In this document: positions 34,128 to 43,898 of the stretch, one piece after another
Layout of the letters: the number at the start of each line of letters is the position of its first letter
Position numbering within the stretch: position 1 is the stretch's first letter
Source: Acetobacterium woodii
GTDB taxonomy: Bacteria; Bacillota; Clostridia; Eubacteriales; Eubacteriaceae
Assembly: GCA_016213825.1 (NCBI GenBank)
Contig: JACQZP010000002.1
Location: 29,916 to 93,915 of the forward strand
Direction: 5' to 3'
Length of the DNA stretch: 64,000 nt
The notes under the pieces: model-generated
Told to the model about the DNA's origin: nothing
Seen by the model: the letters and a program-made list of their open reading frames with translations, nothing else
The model's database searches: none
Position numbers and translations under genes: made by a program

Positions 34128-35387
34128 ATGAGAGAATTCTATGATCCATATTTAAACGTGGTCGAGGTAATGACAGAAGCAATGGAAATTGGCGGGATGA
34201 ATAAATATGTGTTTGATATCATTAAGAATCCCCAGCGGGAAACAAAAGTATATTTGCCAGTCGAAATGGATGATGGAACAGTACAGGTGTTTGAAGGATA
34301 TCGGGTGCAGCATTCCAATATCCGGGGGCCGTTTAAAGGTGGGATCCGGTTTCATCAGGATTGTAATTTAAACGAAGTAAAGGCGCTGGCAACCTGGATG
34401 TCCTTAAAATGTGCCGTGGTCAACATTCCCTATGGCGGGGCCAAAGGCGGGGTGCGGGTGGATCCTGATACCTTGTCCCTACGGGAACTCCGCAAACTGA
34501 CGAGGCGCTATGCCTTTGCCATTGAACCATTAATTGGAGCAGATACCGACATACCAGCACCGGACGTTAACACCAACTCACAAACCATGGCCTGGATTCT
34601 GGATACCTACAGCATGCTAAAAGGAAAACCCTGTCCCGGCGTGGTCACCGGAAAACCATTGGAACTGGGCGGCTCAAAGGGACGAAATTCGGCCACTGGC
34701 CGGGGCGTGGCTATCAGTACCAAACTGATTTTGGAACGGGATGGCAAAAAGCTGGAGGATGTCTCAGTGGCGATTTCAGGGATGGGCAATGTCGGTGGCA
34801 ATGCAGCCCGGATCCTTTTTCATCGGGGCAGTAAGATTGTCGCCTTAAGCGATGTTTCTGGGGGTATCTACTGTGAAAACGGCCTGGATGCCGATAAAAT
34901 ATCGGATTTTCTGGAGATTAAAGGCAGACAGCTAAAAGATTATCAGAACGAGGGGGTCCGTCATATTTCCCATGAAGAGCTGTTGACCTGCAAATGCGAT
35001 GTACTGATTCCGGCGGCGCTGGAAAATCAGATTAATGCTGAAAACGCTCAAAAACTGCAATGTTCCTACATTATTGAAGGCGCCAATGGACCGACCAGTG
35101 TGGAAGCCGATGCGTTGTTGGAAGAACGGGGCATTGTGCTGGTGCCGGATATCTTTGCCAACAGCGGTGGCGTGATTGTATCTTATTTTGAGTGGGTGCA
35201 GAATATTCAGATCTTAACCTGGAATCGGGAGCAGGTCAATAAAACCCTGGAAAAGATTATGTCCGCTGCTTTTTTGGAGATTATCGAAGAAAGCCAGCAG
35301 TCCCATTGCTCATTGCGGATGGCAGCCTATATCATTGCTTTAAAACGATTGATTTATGCCGAAGAAATCAAAGGCATCTTCCCTTGA
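34128..35387 (+). CDS. gdhA: Glu/Leu/Phe/Val dehydrogenase, probable glutamate dehydrogenase
   Basis: 419 residues; reversibly aminates 2-oxoglutarate (or a branched keto acid) with NAD(P)H. The catalytic-lysine region is IPYGGAKGGV, after KGGIRFH; the GADTDIPAPDVNT motif carries the catalytic aspartate; the nucleotide-binding loop is SGMGNVGGNAA. IIEGANGPTS and IFANSGGVIVSYFEW are typical of GDH. Length suits the about 420-residue hexameric class. Divergent from the Lrp regulator; GGAGACAATTGT precedes the ATG. Confidence 0.92.
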   Translation: MREFYDPYLNVVEVMTEAMEIGGMNKYVFDIIKNPQRETKVYLPVEMDDGTVQVFEGYRVQHSNIRGPFKGGIRFHQDCNLNEVKALATWMSLKCAVVNIPYGGAKGGVRVDPDTLSLRELRKLTRRYAFAIEPLIGADTDIPAPDVNTNSQTMAWILDTYSMLKGKPCPGVVTGKPLELGGSKGRNSATGRGVAISTKLILERDGKKLEDVSVAISGMGNVGGNAARILFHRGSKIVALSDVSGGIYCENGLDADKISDFLEIKGRQLKDYQNEGVRHISHEELLTCKCDVLIPAALENQINAENAQKLQCSYIIEGANGPTSVEADALLEERGIVLVPDIFANSGGVIVSYFEWVQNIQILTWNREQVNKTLEKIMSAAFLEIIEESQQSHCSLRMAAYIIALKRLIYAEEIKGIFP

Positions 35388-35488
35388 TCGATAGCATTGT
35401 TTGATCACGTTTTGAGAGGGAACCTTCTTTTTCAATTTTATTTCAAGGTTCAAGGATTAAATTATAAAGGTAATAACATCCACCTCAC

Positions 35489-35528
35489 CAAAAAAACAGC
35501 GGACTTTGTATCAGTCCGCTGTTTTTTT
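35489..35528. terminator. Bidirectional terminator between gdhA and the MCP gene
   Basis: AAAACAGCGGACT pairs with AGTCCGCTGTTTT around TTGTATC; A tract left, T tract right. It lies between convergent genes. Confidence 0.88.
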
Positions 35529-35556
35529 GTGGTGTGAAGAGACATGTTGGATAGGA

Positions 35557-37866
35557 TTATCGCAGCTGAAACTGATCAATCATTTGTTTTAATAAAACCG
35601 ATTGACCAGATAATTCTTCACTGGCCGCCGCACTTTGCTCAGCTGTTGCTGAGTTCTGTTGGACAACATGGGCAACCTGTTCAACACCCATATTGATCTG
35701 GGCAATACCGGTGGCTTGTTCGTTGGAAGAAGTGGCAATATTGCTAATCAAGCCATTGACCTGACCAATACCAGTGACGATTTGATCGAGCGCTGCGGCA
35801 GTTTTATCAGCTATTTTTGTACCTTTCTGAACCTTGTTGATGGAACCTTCGATTAATAAGGTCGTTTCTTTGGCAGCGTCAGCACTTCGGGCCGCTAATG
35901 TTCTTACTTCCTCAGCGACGACGGCAAATCCCTTGCCATGCTGTCCAGCTCGAGCCGCTTCAACAGCAGCATTTAGCGCGAGAATATTAGTTTGGAAAGC
36001 AATATCATCAATGACTTTAATGATTTTTGAAATATCGGCGGAAGATTTGTTAATATCGACCATCGATTGCTGCATTTCGATCATCTGACGATTACCTTGA
36101 TCGGCGTTTTCCATAACTTCAGCGGCTAATGTGCTTGCCTTGTTTGCATCAACTGCGTTGTGCTTAGTCTGGTCGGCGATTTCAGTAATGGATGCGGTTA
36201 GTTCCTGAATTGAGCTGGCTTGCTCGGTGGAGCCTTGCGCAAGCGATTGGCTGCTGTCAGATATCTGATTAGCTCCAGCACTAACTTGTTCGGCGGCATC
36301 GTTGATGTCACCCAACAGCGCATTTAATTTTTCAAGAATCGTATTGAGGGAAAGAGAAATGGCATTGAAATCGCCTTGATACACTCGGACATCACGAATA
36401 TTAAGATTCCCGTTACCAATCTCTTCAGTAATTGCCGAAATTTCAGTGACAACAGTTTTAAACCGGCTGCCCATTGTATTAACTGAGGTCTTTAATAATT
36501 CAAAACTGCCCTTATAATTACCGCTCACAGCGGCGTCCAAATTTCCCTCAGACATTTCATCCATGGTAGCCACAACGGCATCGATTGGTTTTGAAATTTT
36601 TTCAAGAATACCATTCATACCTTTAATCAGTTTCTGCCAAGCCCCGCCAAAACGCATTTCATCAGCCCGGGTGTTCAATTCACCTCGGATTGCTGCCCGG
36701 GTGAGCTGGGTTGCATCTTCAATGAGATCACTAATTGAATCTTTTACACGAACCAAATTATTTTCAATGGTCATAAACTGTTTATAGGTATCATGGGTAT
36801 ATTCATTTGGCTCCTGAATATCGATATTGAAATCCAGATTTCCGGAGGATAATCGTTCTAAGTTTTCCTCTAATCGTTGCACTTCTTTTTTGGTATAGTG
36901 GGCCACACTTTCGGTTGGAGTGGTGTCGTGAGAGATTTCCAGATACCCAATTGTTTCGCCCTTTTTATTTAAAATTGCGTTTGTATCCATACGATAGTAG
37001 CGGTCTTTAAATTCAAAAGGATATTCAATTCGACCACTTTTTTTGAATGCAGTAATCCCACAATTTTCAGTCTTACACATTTGCAGATTGCAATCTGAGC
37101 AAGCAGTGCCATACATGTCTTCACGATGTTCGGCAGTACCAGTTATCTTCATTAAATCAGCCAGTGTTTTATTGAGAAAAGTAATTTTCGAATCATTGTC
37201 AACGGCTGTCACGCGATAAGGCATGGCATCAAGGACAGCCTCAAAATAATCTCTTTTACTGGATACCAAATTCATGGCCAGATTGAGCTGGTCAGTCGCT
37301 TTTCGATAATTGCCAGCCAAAGTAGCGTCCTGTTTGAAATCAAAACAGCTTTCCGTTTCCACAAGTTCAGGCAATTGCATCAGGTAGTCAAGAACAGAGC
37401 CAATAGATTTCTGGATGGATGTGAGGCTGTTTTCCAAAGGATCTGATTTGGACGAGGGCGCAATTGCTTCGGAAAAATCACCAGTTGCAATTTTTTTGGC
37501 AAGCTCGGTGTGTTGGTTTGTTTTTTCTTCAATGATAACCAACATATCACAGAGTTTATCCAGTTGGTTATGGTTTTTTTCTATTTGGGAAGTGCCGCTG
37601 TTATCGTCAATAACTAGGCGTTGGGCAATTATGGCAAGATTTGATACTTTGTTGGAGATTTGTTTGAGCCCCAACGCAATCACACCAATGATAGCAGCTA
37701 GTCCGACTGCATTGATCAGAATAATGTTGTTTTGAATGCCAGAAAACTGGCTGAAATTTTGATCGACAACAATCATTGAAATGCCAGCAGTAATTAAAAA
37801 AATTAAAGCAACTGGTAAAACAATGGTTATCAGAATTTTTGACAATAAGCTTTTTTCATGTTCCAT
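35557..37866 (-). CDS. Methyl-accepting chemotaxis protein with a cysteine-rich PAS domain
   Basis: 769 residues. Two hydrophobic segments near the N-terminus (about 10-32 and 43-65) enclose only a dozen residues, so there is no real extracellular sensor. A PAS domain (about 205-320) contains a tight cluster [14 protein letters not shown], a likely metal or redox site. HAMP-like repeats follow (about 330-520), then the signalling hairpin with [15 protein letters not shown] and [12 protein letters not shown]. No C-terminal CheR-tethering pentapeptide. It probably senses an intracellular redox or metal signal (inference). Ribosome site AAAGGAG. Confidence 0.9.
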   Translation of the reverse strand: MEHEKSLLSKILITIVLPVALIFLITAGISMIVVDQNFSQFSGIQNNIILINAVGLAAIIGVIALGLKQISNKVSNLAIIAQRLVIDDNSGTSQIEKNHNQLDKLCDMLVIIEEKTNQHTELAKKIATGDFSEAIAPSSKSDPLENSLTSIQKSIGSVLDYLMQLPELVETESCFDFKQDATLAGNYRKATDQLNLAMNLVSSKRDYFEAVLDAMPYRVTAVDNDSKITFLNKTLADLMKITGTAEHREDMYGTACSDCNLQMCKTENCGITAFKKSGRIEYPFEFKDRYYRMDTNAILNKKGETIGYLEISHDTTPTESVAHYTKKEVQRLEENLERLSSGNLDFNIDIQEPNEYTHDTYKQFMTIENNLVRVKDSISDLIEDATQLTRAAIRGELNTRADEMRFGGAWQKLIKGMNGILEKISKPIDAVVATMDEMSEGNLDAAVSGNYKGSFELLKTSVNTMGSRFKTVVTEISAITEEIGNGNLNIRDVRVYQGDFNAISLSLNTILEKLNALLGDINDAAEQVSAGANQISDSSQSLAQGSTEQASSIQELTASITEIADQTKHNAVDANKASTLAAEVMENADQGNRQMIEMQQSMVDINKSSADISKIIKVIDDIAFQTNILALNAAVEAARAGQHGKGFAVVAEEVRTLAARSADAAKETTLLIEGSINKVQKGTKIADKTAAALDQIVTGIGQVNGLISNIATSSNEQATGIAQINMGVEQVAHVVQQNSATAEQSAAASEELSGQSVLLKQMIDQFQLR

Positions 37867-38240
37867 TTTTTACTCCTTTTAAATTGGGGGATGAAAGCAA
37901 TTGCGAAACAAAAAGAGCAACAATAAAAGCTGCAATAATATCTGTTTTAGCAAATGTCTAAATGAGATGGTTAAACTTATTTAATTAATTATGTTATTCT
38001 CACCACTTTTCCATGAATGGTTTTACCACTATTCTATCGTTTGTATAGACGCTGTTACTCTTCACAGCATGGTATTCAATCAAACCAGTTTACTTACGAA
38101 CAACATTATATATGATCGGTTTAGTAAACTCAATATGATATTTTGTTTTTTGTCGATTAAGTTAAATGCATTTAACTTTTTTTAGTATGATGAAATTTGA
38201 AAATGAGGATCAGCGATATGTTAAAACTATAATAGCGTAA
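37867..38240. other. Intergenic region upstream of the MCP gene
   Basis: About 370 AT-rich bases with no credible gene. It holds the MCP promoter on the minus strand. A short GCAATTGCGAAAC string near 37890 resembles the end of the dispersed 160-bp repeat but is too short to call a copy. A 64-residue open frame at 37991 has no ribosome site. Confidence 0.35.
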
Positions 38241-38255
38241 AGGCATGTATTTTTA

Positions 38256-38320
38256 TTGACAAATTAGAAAAATAAAGATAATATAATTGTGAATACATTC
38301 ACAATTGATGACGTTCACAA
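38256..38320 (+). promoter_or_regulatory. Promoter with a 20-bp palindromic operator upstream of the DUF3786 gene
   Basis: TTGACA at 38256-38261 is followed by overlapping -10-like GATAAT/TATAAT at 38277-38287. The palindrome ATTGTGAATACATTCACAAT (38286-38305) overlaps the -10/start region, and GTTCACAA (38313-38320) is an extra half site. It fits the CRP/FNR-type TGTGA-N6-TCACA consensus and also TetR-type operators; a TetR gene lies 2 kb downstream. Which protein binds is unknown. Confidence 0.6.
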
Positions 38321-38366
38321 AAATTGATTCGTCAGAGCATGAATTGAAAATGGAGGAGAGTTGGAT

Positions 38367-38996
38367 ATGCAAAAAGACAATTACGAAAATGTGTGCGAAT
38401 ATTGGAGACTAAAGACTTTAGAAACTGACTATCAGGAACGCTATACTGCCCTGGGGCTACCCGGATACAATGATAATAATTTGCCAATTACTTATTTCGG
38501 CGTCGATTATGAGATTAGCCGATCGGATGCCAAAATTCATAACATTGATAAACCAGAAGAAGAGCTGGATTTTTACACCCAATCAGCCATTTACCATTTG
38601 TTTTATTTTTCAAAAGAAGCACCGCGAAATGCTAACAATTTTATTCCCCTTCATGAACTCAGAGGTGCAGCACCATTTAGTCCGGCGTTTAAAAAATCAA
38701 CGCTGATCCCTTTTGCCAAAGCATTTGAAGGAAAAACCCAACGATTGATAGAAGCCGCAGAAAAATTGGGCTTTGAACGGTTGCCAAATTCAGACGCTGG
38801 ATTTCAGGCCATGGCCTTTGTCTGTATGCCAATTCGGTTTCTATTCTGGGACGGCGATGATGAGCTTCCGGCCCAGGCAACCATCCTTTTTGATGAAAAA
38901 ATTACAGATTTTACCCATGAGGAAACCGTCATCGGTATTGGCTCAGATCTGGTAAATCGGCTTTTGGATGCGGCAGGGTTAAAACGACTGTTATAA
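38367..38996 (+). CDS. DUF3786 domain protein
   Basis: 209 residues starting MQKDNYENVCEYW; the TTG two codons earlier lies closer to GGAGGAG and is less likely. The domain shows HLFYFSKEAP, PLHELRGAAPFSPAF and the C-terminal LFWDGDDELPAQATILFDE motif of DUF3786, a family of unknown function often found in anaerobes near corrinoid or methyltransferase genes. No transmembrane segment. A cysteine desulfurase gene follows 69 bases later and may be cotranscribed. The palindrome upstream suggests tight control. Confidence 0.8.
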   Translation: MQKDNYENVCEYWRLKTLETDYQERYTALGLPGYNDNNLPITYFGVDYEISRSDAKIHNIDKPEEELDFYTQSAIYHLFYFSKEAPRNANNFIPLHELRGAAPFSPAFKKSTLIPFAKAFEGKTQRLIEAAEKLGFERLPNSDAGFQAMAFVCMPIRFLFWDGDDELPAQATILFDEKITDFTHEETVIGIGSDLVNRLLDAAGLKRLL

Positions 38997-39065
38997 CTGA
39001 ACAATCATCAAATGTCTATCTGCAGATTTGGTTCCAAAAAACTAGTTAAATATAAGGAGATGTTT

Positions 39066-40256
39066 ATGGATAAGAAATTCATCTATGCGGATAATGCAGC
39101 AACGACCGCACTCTCAGATAAGGCGTTGGAAGCGATGCTGCCCTATTTAAAAAATAGCTATGGTAATGCGTCCTCAATACATAGTCTTGGATATGAATCT
39201 AAAAAAGCGTTAGAGCGATCCAGAAAGACAATTGCCCTGGCGTTAAATGCCCGCATCAACGAAATATTTTTTACTTCCGGTGGAAGTGAATCTGATAATT
39301 GGGCAATTCGCAGCAGTCTCTCAATGAGTAACGCCAAAGGCAAACATATTATAATCTCAGCCATTGAGCACAGTGCAGTATTCCGCACCGCTGAAAACTT
39401 CGAACAGCAGGGATATGAGGTGACCTATTTACCCGTTGACAAACATGGAAAGGTATCCCCGGAACAGCTAAAAAATGGGATTCGTGACGACACTGTGCTG
39501 ATTAGCATTATGATGGCCAATAACGAGATTGGCACAATCCAACCGATAAAAGAGCTATCTAAAATTGCCCGAGAAATGCGCGTACCTTTTCATACTGACG
39601 CAGTGCAAGCGGTTGGCCACATTCCCGTGGATGTCCGGGATTTAAATATTGATATGCTTTCCCTGTCGGCCCATAAATTCGGTGGCCCAAAAGGTGTCGG
39701 CGCTTTATATATTAAAACGGGTTTGGCACTGCCACCGCTGATTATTGGTGGTGGGCAGGAAAAGAACAAGCGCTCCGGCACCGAGAATGTGCCTGGTATT
39801 GTAGGGATGGCGGTAGCGCTTGAAGATGCCGTTGAAAATATGGATGGTAATATTAAGAAAATAACAACCATGCGTGATAAAATCGTCGCGTCGGTATTGC
39901 AGATCGATGGGGCAACACTGACTGGGGATCCAGTCGACCGGCTTCCGGGTATCGCCTCGTTTCTGTTTTCAGGTTTGGAAAGCAAGGTGATTGTGGCCGA
40001 GCTAAGTAAGCTGAGCATCTGCGCGAGTTCTGGCAGTGCCTGCAGCTCGGGTTCAACAGAGCTGACAAGAGCACTCAGCGGAACCGCCATGATCACTGCC
40101 GATGCAGAAAATGAAAATGGAGAAAGTGCGAAGTACGGCGCGCTCAGATTATCTCTGAATGAGCGCAATACAGATGCGGACGTTGATTATATCATCCAGG
40201 AGTTGCCAATTGTCATCAGAGCGCTCAGATCATGCAAACCCTCCCTGCTATTTTAA
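39066..40256 (+). CDS. Cysteine desulfurase, NifS/IscS-like
   Basis: 396 residues starting MDKKFIYADNAATT after ATAAGGAGATGTTT; the longer frame from 39012 is rejected. PLP enzyme that takes sulfur from cysteine for Fe-S clusters or thio-cofactors. PLP lysine K204 in SAHKFGGPKG; catalytic Cys326 in SGSACSSGST, with the longer loop of the NifS/IscS group. GSESDNWA and HTDAVQA are conserved. No IscU-like scaffold is adjacent, so it may serve a specialised pathway together with the DUF3786 gene. Confidence 0.92.
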   Translation: MDKKFIYADNAATTALSDKALEAMLPYLKNSYGNASSIHSLGYESKKALERSRKTIALALNARINEIFFTSGGSESDNWAIRSSLSMSNAKGKHIIISAIEHSAVFRTAENFEQQGYEVTYLPVDKHGKVSPEQLKNGIRDDTVLISIMMANNEIGTIQPIKELSKIAREMRVPFHTDAVQAVGHIPVDVRDLNIDMLSLSAHKFGGPKGVGALYIKTGLALPPLIIGGGQEKNKRSGTENVPGIVGMAVALEDAVENMDGNIKKITTMRDKIVASVLQIDGATLTGDPVDRLPGIASFLFSGLESKVIVAELSKLSICASSGSACSSGSTELTRALSGTAMITADAENENGESAKYGALRLSLNERNTDADVDYIIQELPIVIRALRSCKPSLLF

Positions 40257-40281
40257 GAAAAGTGTGTGTGAAAAGCAAGAA

Positions 40282-40857
40282 TTACCGCGTCAAAAGTCCA
40301 TCCATAAATAAACTCAACTTATAGTTTAAATTTTCCTCAAAAGAGATTTTTGAATGACTGGTGATGGCAGATTTGATTAAACCCATAAACAGTTCAGTGA
40401 TCATTTCAATGGGAACATCATTTCTGAAGTCGCCATTTTTTTGTCCTTCTTGGATCATGTTGACTAAAATATCTCTGAATTCAGTACCATGAGGTGGTCC
40501 CATCAGTGAGAGATGGCGATTGCACAAATTAAATAATTGCTGATTTTCTTTAAAAATATTGCCGATGGTTAATAAAATTTGAGCAATTTTTTCTGGCGGA
40601 CTCATTGACGAGTGGTTTAACGCTTCCAAAGAGTCCTTTGTTTGATCCAATTTTTTTGCCAGAACATATTTAAGAAGATCTTCTTTTGAACGGAAATAAT
40701 TATAAAATGTTCCGGTGCCAATATCTGCAGTTGTTACAATTTCTGATATGGTTGTTTCTTCAAACCCTTTTTCAATAAACAGCTTCATTGTCACCTCAAC
40801 CAGAGTATTGAGGACCTGAAGTTTTTTTCTATCTCTGCGACTGATTTCTTTTTCCAT
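40282..40857 (-). CDS. TetR/AcrR family transcriptional regulator
   Basis: 191 residues. Helix-turn-helix about residues 28-55: TTISEIVTTADIGTGTFYNYFRSKEDLL. The C-terminal domain has a helix set ending LSLFMDGLL. Convergent with the cysteine desulfurase gene (25 bases apart) and divergent from the MarR gene. Possible targets: the palindrome at 38286 or the MFS efflux operon; neither is proven. Confidence 0.9.
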   Translation of the reverse strand: MEKEISRRDRKKLQVLNTLVEVTMKLFIEKGFEETTISEIVTTADIGTGTFYNYFRSKEDLLKYVLAKKLDQTKDSLEALNHSSMSPPEKIAQILLTIGNIFKENQQLFNLCNRHLSLMGPPHGTEFRDILVNMIQEGQKNGDFRNDVPIEMITELFMGLIKSAITSHSKISFEENLNYKLSLFMDGLLTR

Positions 40858-41146
40858 AAATTACCTTCTCAAATGGGAGTCGGGATTTTCCCGTTAATTC
40901 TTGATTCTAATAGGCTATTCGTCCAAGTTAATGAATTAAAGCTGTTGCTAGCAATAATAAGTGTCAAGTAGACTAGGATTTTTAAACAACCATGATTTGT
41001 TGTCTATACTATCCTAGCTATTTTTAATAGCAAAGTCAAGAATGATATGTAACACTTCAGATGATGGCGTATTAAAATCGGTATATTTTATTCGGGTGAT
41101 GTTTAGCAATAAGAGTGCTATTGGCAAAAACTAGAAAAATATATAG
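40858..41146. other. Intergenic region between divergent TetR and MarR genes
   Basis: About 290 AT-rich bases holding the promoter of the TetR gene on the minus strand. No gene seen. The MarR promoter and operators begin at 41144. Confidence 0.35.
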
Positions 41147-41194
41147 TTGACAACTCAACAGAAAAAACTTATAATATAGTTGACAAGTCAATCA
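41144..41194 (+). promoter_or_regulatory. Promoter and paired MarR-type operators of the marR-MFS operon
   Basis: TTGACA (41147-41152), 17 bases, TATAAT (41170-41175). One inverted repeat, GTTGA-CAAC-TCAAC, covers the -35 (41146-41159). A second, TTGAC-AA-GTCAA (41180-41191), follows the -10. Both start with the same ATAGTTGACAA string, so they are also direct repeats. This is a typical layout for MarR autorepression. Confidence 0.8.
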
Positions 41195-41210
41195 AAAAGG
41201 AGTGATAATA

Positions 41211-41672
41211 TTGGAAATTGAAAACATGCATTTTATTATGCTCAACAATAAAATATTCAGAAATAATCAGATACAAATGGATAAAAGGTTAAAAGAATTT
41301 GATTTGAGCAGTGGGTCGATGCCGTATCTCTTTATTCTGGAAAGAAGCGAAGGCGTCAGTCTTCATGAACTAAGCCGGAAAATCGGCAATGACAAGGCCA
41401 TGACCACCCGCACGATCAAGCGGTTGATCGAACTGGAATATGTTTATAAAGTCGGAAAAGATGGGGATTGTCGGGCCTATCAATTATATTTAACAGAGAA
41501 AGCCAAAACGATACTGCCGCAGATTCGTGGGGGAATCCAGGAAATGCTGGATTTAATCACGGTGGATTTATCTCAGGAAGAAAAAGAAATAACGCTATCA
41601 GCAATGCGAAAAATATTTATACGAACCCAGCAGCAAAGAGCCGAGGAGGAAATTAATGGAAAAAACATATGA
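41211..41672 (+). CDS. MarR family transcriptional regulator
   Basis: 153 residues with TTG start 8 bases after AAAAAGGAG; the ATG at 41226 is an alternative. Winged helix about residues 45-115: LHELSRKIGNDKAMTTRTIKRLIELEYV with wing KDGDCRAYQLYLTEKA. MarR proteins repress drug-efflux genes and are released by phenolic or toxic ligands. The stop overlaps the MFS start by 17 bases, and operators sit at the promoter. Confidence 0.9.
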   Translation: MEIENMHFIMLNNKIFRNNQIQMDKRLKEFDLSSGSMPYLFILERSEGVSLHELSRKIGNDKAMTTRTIKRLIELEYVYKVGKDGDCRAYQLYLTEKAKTILPQIRGGIQEMLDLITVDLSQEEKEITLSAMRKIFIRTQQQRAEEEINGKNI

Positions 41673-43119
41673 AAAAAACAAATGGCCGATACTGCTTATT
41701 GTAGTCATGTCCACCTTTATGGCAACCTTGGACAGTAGTATCGTCAATGTGGCACTGCCGCAGATGGCAAGAGCACTAAATGTCGATACATCCCAAATCC
41801 AACTGGTGGTGACCAGTTATTTAATTGTTATTGTGGGAATTATCTTGATTTTTGGAAAACTGGGGGATATGCTTGGCAAGACAAAAATATTCACCTTTGG
41901 AATTGCACTATTTACGCTAGGGTCACTGCTATGCGGGATCACTAACGCGTTTCCGGTCCTCATCGGCGCGCGGATTGTTCAGGCAGTTGGCGCCGCCGCA
42001 ACCATGGCCAACAATCAGGGGATTATTTCCCAGGTTTTTCCGGCCACTGAACGGGGAAAAGCACTGGGCTTTATTGGTACATCCGTCGCATTGGGATCAC
42101 TGGTTGGTCCTGGTTTAGGGGGCATCATTGTCGGGGCCTCCAGTTGGGAATATATTTTTCTGATTAATGTTCCGGTCGGTGTGGTGGTTTTGTTCTTTGC
42201 CATTAAGCTGCTGCCAAGAAGTAATCGAAAAGCTAACGGCAGGTTGGATATGCTGGGAGCGACGTTATTTATGTTAAGTATTGTACCATTGTTTGTCGCA
42301 CTGGGGCAGTTGCAAAGTTTGGGCTTTTCCAATCCCTTGATTTTAACTGGCTTGATTGTATCGATACTGTCATTTATAGCCTTTATTCTGGTTGAACAAA
42401 AACGTGAACATCCATTGATTCCATTGGATATATTTAAAAATAAATTATTTTCACTGAGTGTATTTTGTGCCTTTATTACCTTTATCGGGCTTTTTTGTAA
42501 TAGTATTATTCAACCATTTTATCTTCAGGACGTAATGCTCTATTCACCGGAGCAGGCGGGTTTAATCATGATGATTTTCCCGTTAATTCTGACGGTACTG
42601 GCGCCCTTAAGTGGTCATGTGTCCGACAAAATCGGATCAGAAATGTTAACCTTTATCGGGTTGCTGCTCATTAGTCTGGGGTTGTTTCTGATGTCAACCC
42701 TGACGGAACAGTCGACACTGATGACCCTGGTTGTTTTCATTGTCGTCTTATCAGTGGGTATGGGCTTGTTTCAATCACCTAATAATTCACTGATCATGTC
42801 GACTGTTGGCAGACATCAACTGGGAATTGCCGGGAGCATCAATGCCCTGGTCCGAAATATGGGAATGGTTTGCGGGATTGCCCTGGCCACTACGCTGCTC
42901 TATGGCAGCATGAGTTCAGAACTGGGTTATCATGTGACCGATTATGTGATCGGCCAAAATGTAGCTTTTATCAATGGCATGCGAATCGTCTATATCGCAG
43001 CGGCGGTAATCTGTCTGATTGGAGCGGGATTAACCTTACTGCGCCTGATCGGAAAAAAGTCCAGATCCATGGATAAAGCCATGGTTTTAGAAAATGAAAT
43101 AGGTGCCAGTCAGAAATAA
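41656..43119 (+). CDS. MFS multidrug transporter, DHA2 (EmrB/QacA) family, 14 TM
   Basis: 487 residues with about 14 hydrophobic segments. N-terminal MATLDSSIVNVALPQM (motif D1 of DHA2), motif A-like GKLGDMLGKTK after helix 2, and motif C-like GPGLGGIIVGASSWEYIFLINVP. Proton-driven efflux of toxic compounds. It overlaps the marR gene by 17 bases, with GAGGAGG inside that gene as ribosome site. A terminator follows at 43286. Confidence 0.92.
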   Translation: MEKTYEKNKWPILLIVVMSTFMATLDSSIVNVALPQMARALNVDTSQIQLVVTSYLIVIVGIILIFGKLGDMLGKTKIFTFGIALFTLGSLLCGITNAFPVLIGARIVQAVGAAATMANNQGIISQVFPATERGKALGFIGTSVALGSLVGPGLGGIIVGASSWEYIFLINVPVGVVVLFFAIKLLPRSNRKANGRLDMLGATLFMLSIVPLFVALGQLQSLGFSNPLILTGLIVSILSFIAFILVEQKREHPLIPLDIFKNKLFSLSVFCAFITFIGLFCNSIIQPFYLQDVMLYSPEQAGLIMMIFPLILTVLAPLSGHVSDKIGSEMLTFIGLLLISLGLFLMSTLTEQSTLMTLVVFIVVLSVGMGLFQSPNNSLIMSTVGRHQLGIAGSINALVRNMGMVCGIALATTLLYGSMSSELGYHVTDYVIGQNVAFINGMRIVYIAAAVICLIGAGLTLLRLIGKKSRSMDKAMVLENEIGASQK

Positions 43120-43285
43120 GACAGGTGTGATAATGGTTGAGAAATAATCTTTGTAGTGGACATTATGGCATTAAATCTTGGTTATTTCTTAATGATTATT
43201 AATTTACAGATGCATTTAAGTATGGGCAGTTACAATTTTGAAAGTGAGAAAAGTTTCGACATCTTTTTTCGCTTCACTATTTCTG

Positions 43286-43317
43286 AGCAGCAGATTTTTG
43301 ATAATCTGCTGCTTTTT
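43286..43317 (+). terminator. Terminator of the marR-MFS operon
   Basis: AGCAGCAGATT (43286-43296) pairs with AATCTGCTGCT (43303-43313); T tract 43313-43317. The 166 bases between the MFS stop and the hairpin contain no supported gene. Confidence 0.8.
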
Positions 43318-43456
43318 AATTATCTTCATAAACATCTGAAAATTTATCAATATGGCTAATAATAGTGATGAAATCACTGAGTTCAGGGTAATAAGACTGG
43401 TATAATTAAATTATCATAAAACAAAATTTGGATCAGAAGAATGAAGGAGAAACACA

Positions 43457-43792
43457 ATGAAAGATGTAGTTTTGTTAACAACAAAAACCTGTTCATATTG
43501 CAAAATGGCAAAAGATTTTCTAGCACAAAATCACATTCAATATATTGAAAAAGATATCAATTTTGACGCGGAAGCCCGAAATGAACTTGCCCGAAGAAAT
43601 ATTAATGGGGTGCCAACATTCTTTATCGGCGATGATGTCGTTGTTGGACTGGATAAAGCTAAAATACTTGAGCTGGTCGATCATCGTATTGTTGAATGCC
43701 CAAATTGTCATGCAAAACTGCGAGTACCAACCAATAAGGGAGCAATTAATGTTCGCTGTCCAAAATGCAAAAGCAGCGTTGCTTCACATTAA
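43457..43792 (+). CDS. Glutaredoxin-like protein with a C-terminal zinc ribbon
   Basis: 111 residues. Residues 1-75 form a glutaredoxin fold with the active site CSYC (Cys12, Cys15), the NGVPTF cis-proline loop and VVGLDKAK. Residues 80-108 hold two CxxC pairs, CPNC and CPKC, a zinc-ribbon or thioredoxin-associated MJ0042-type finger. The fusion is uncommon; it may deliver reducing power to a bound partner. ATG follows GAAGGAGAAACAC. A terminator follows at 43846. Confidence 0.88.
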   Translation: MKDVVLLTTKTCSYCKMAKDFLAQNHIQYIEKDINFDAEARNELARRNINGVPTFFIGDDVVVGLDKAKILELVDHRIVECPNCHAKLRVPTNKGAINVRCPKCKSSVASH

Positions 43793-43845
43793 ATTCCGAA
43801 CGGAAATTTTGCTGAGGGTTTTAAAGCCAGCAGTTTAAAAAATAA

Positions 43846-43898
43846 TCACCAAACAAATCCATGTTACCATTGATATGATTTGTTTGGTGAATTTTTTT
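43846..43898 (+). terminator. Terminator of the glutaredoxin gene
   Basis: TCACCAAACAAATC (43846-43859) pairs with GATTTGTTTGGTGA (43877-43890), followed by A and seven T. Confidence 0.9.

Noticed and set aside
37991..38185. 64-residue hydrophobic frame upstream of the DUF3786 gene
   Set aside because: AT-rich stretch, no ribosome site, no family resemblance.
43156..43359. 67-residue open frame after the MFS gene
   Set aside because: Runs through the MFS terminator hairpin; no ribosome site.
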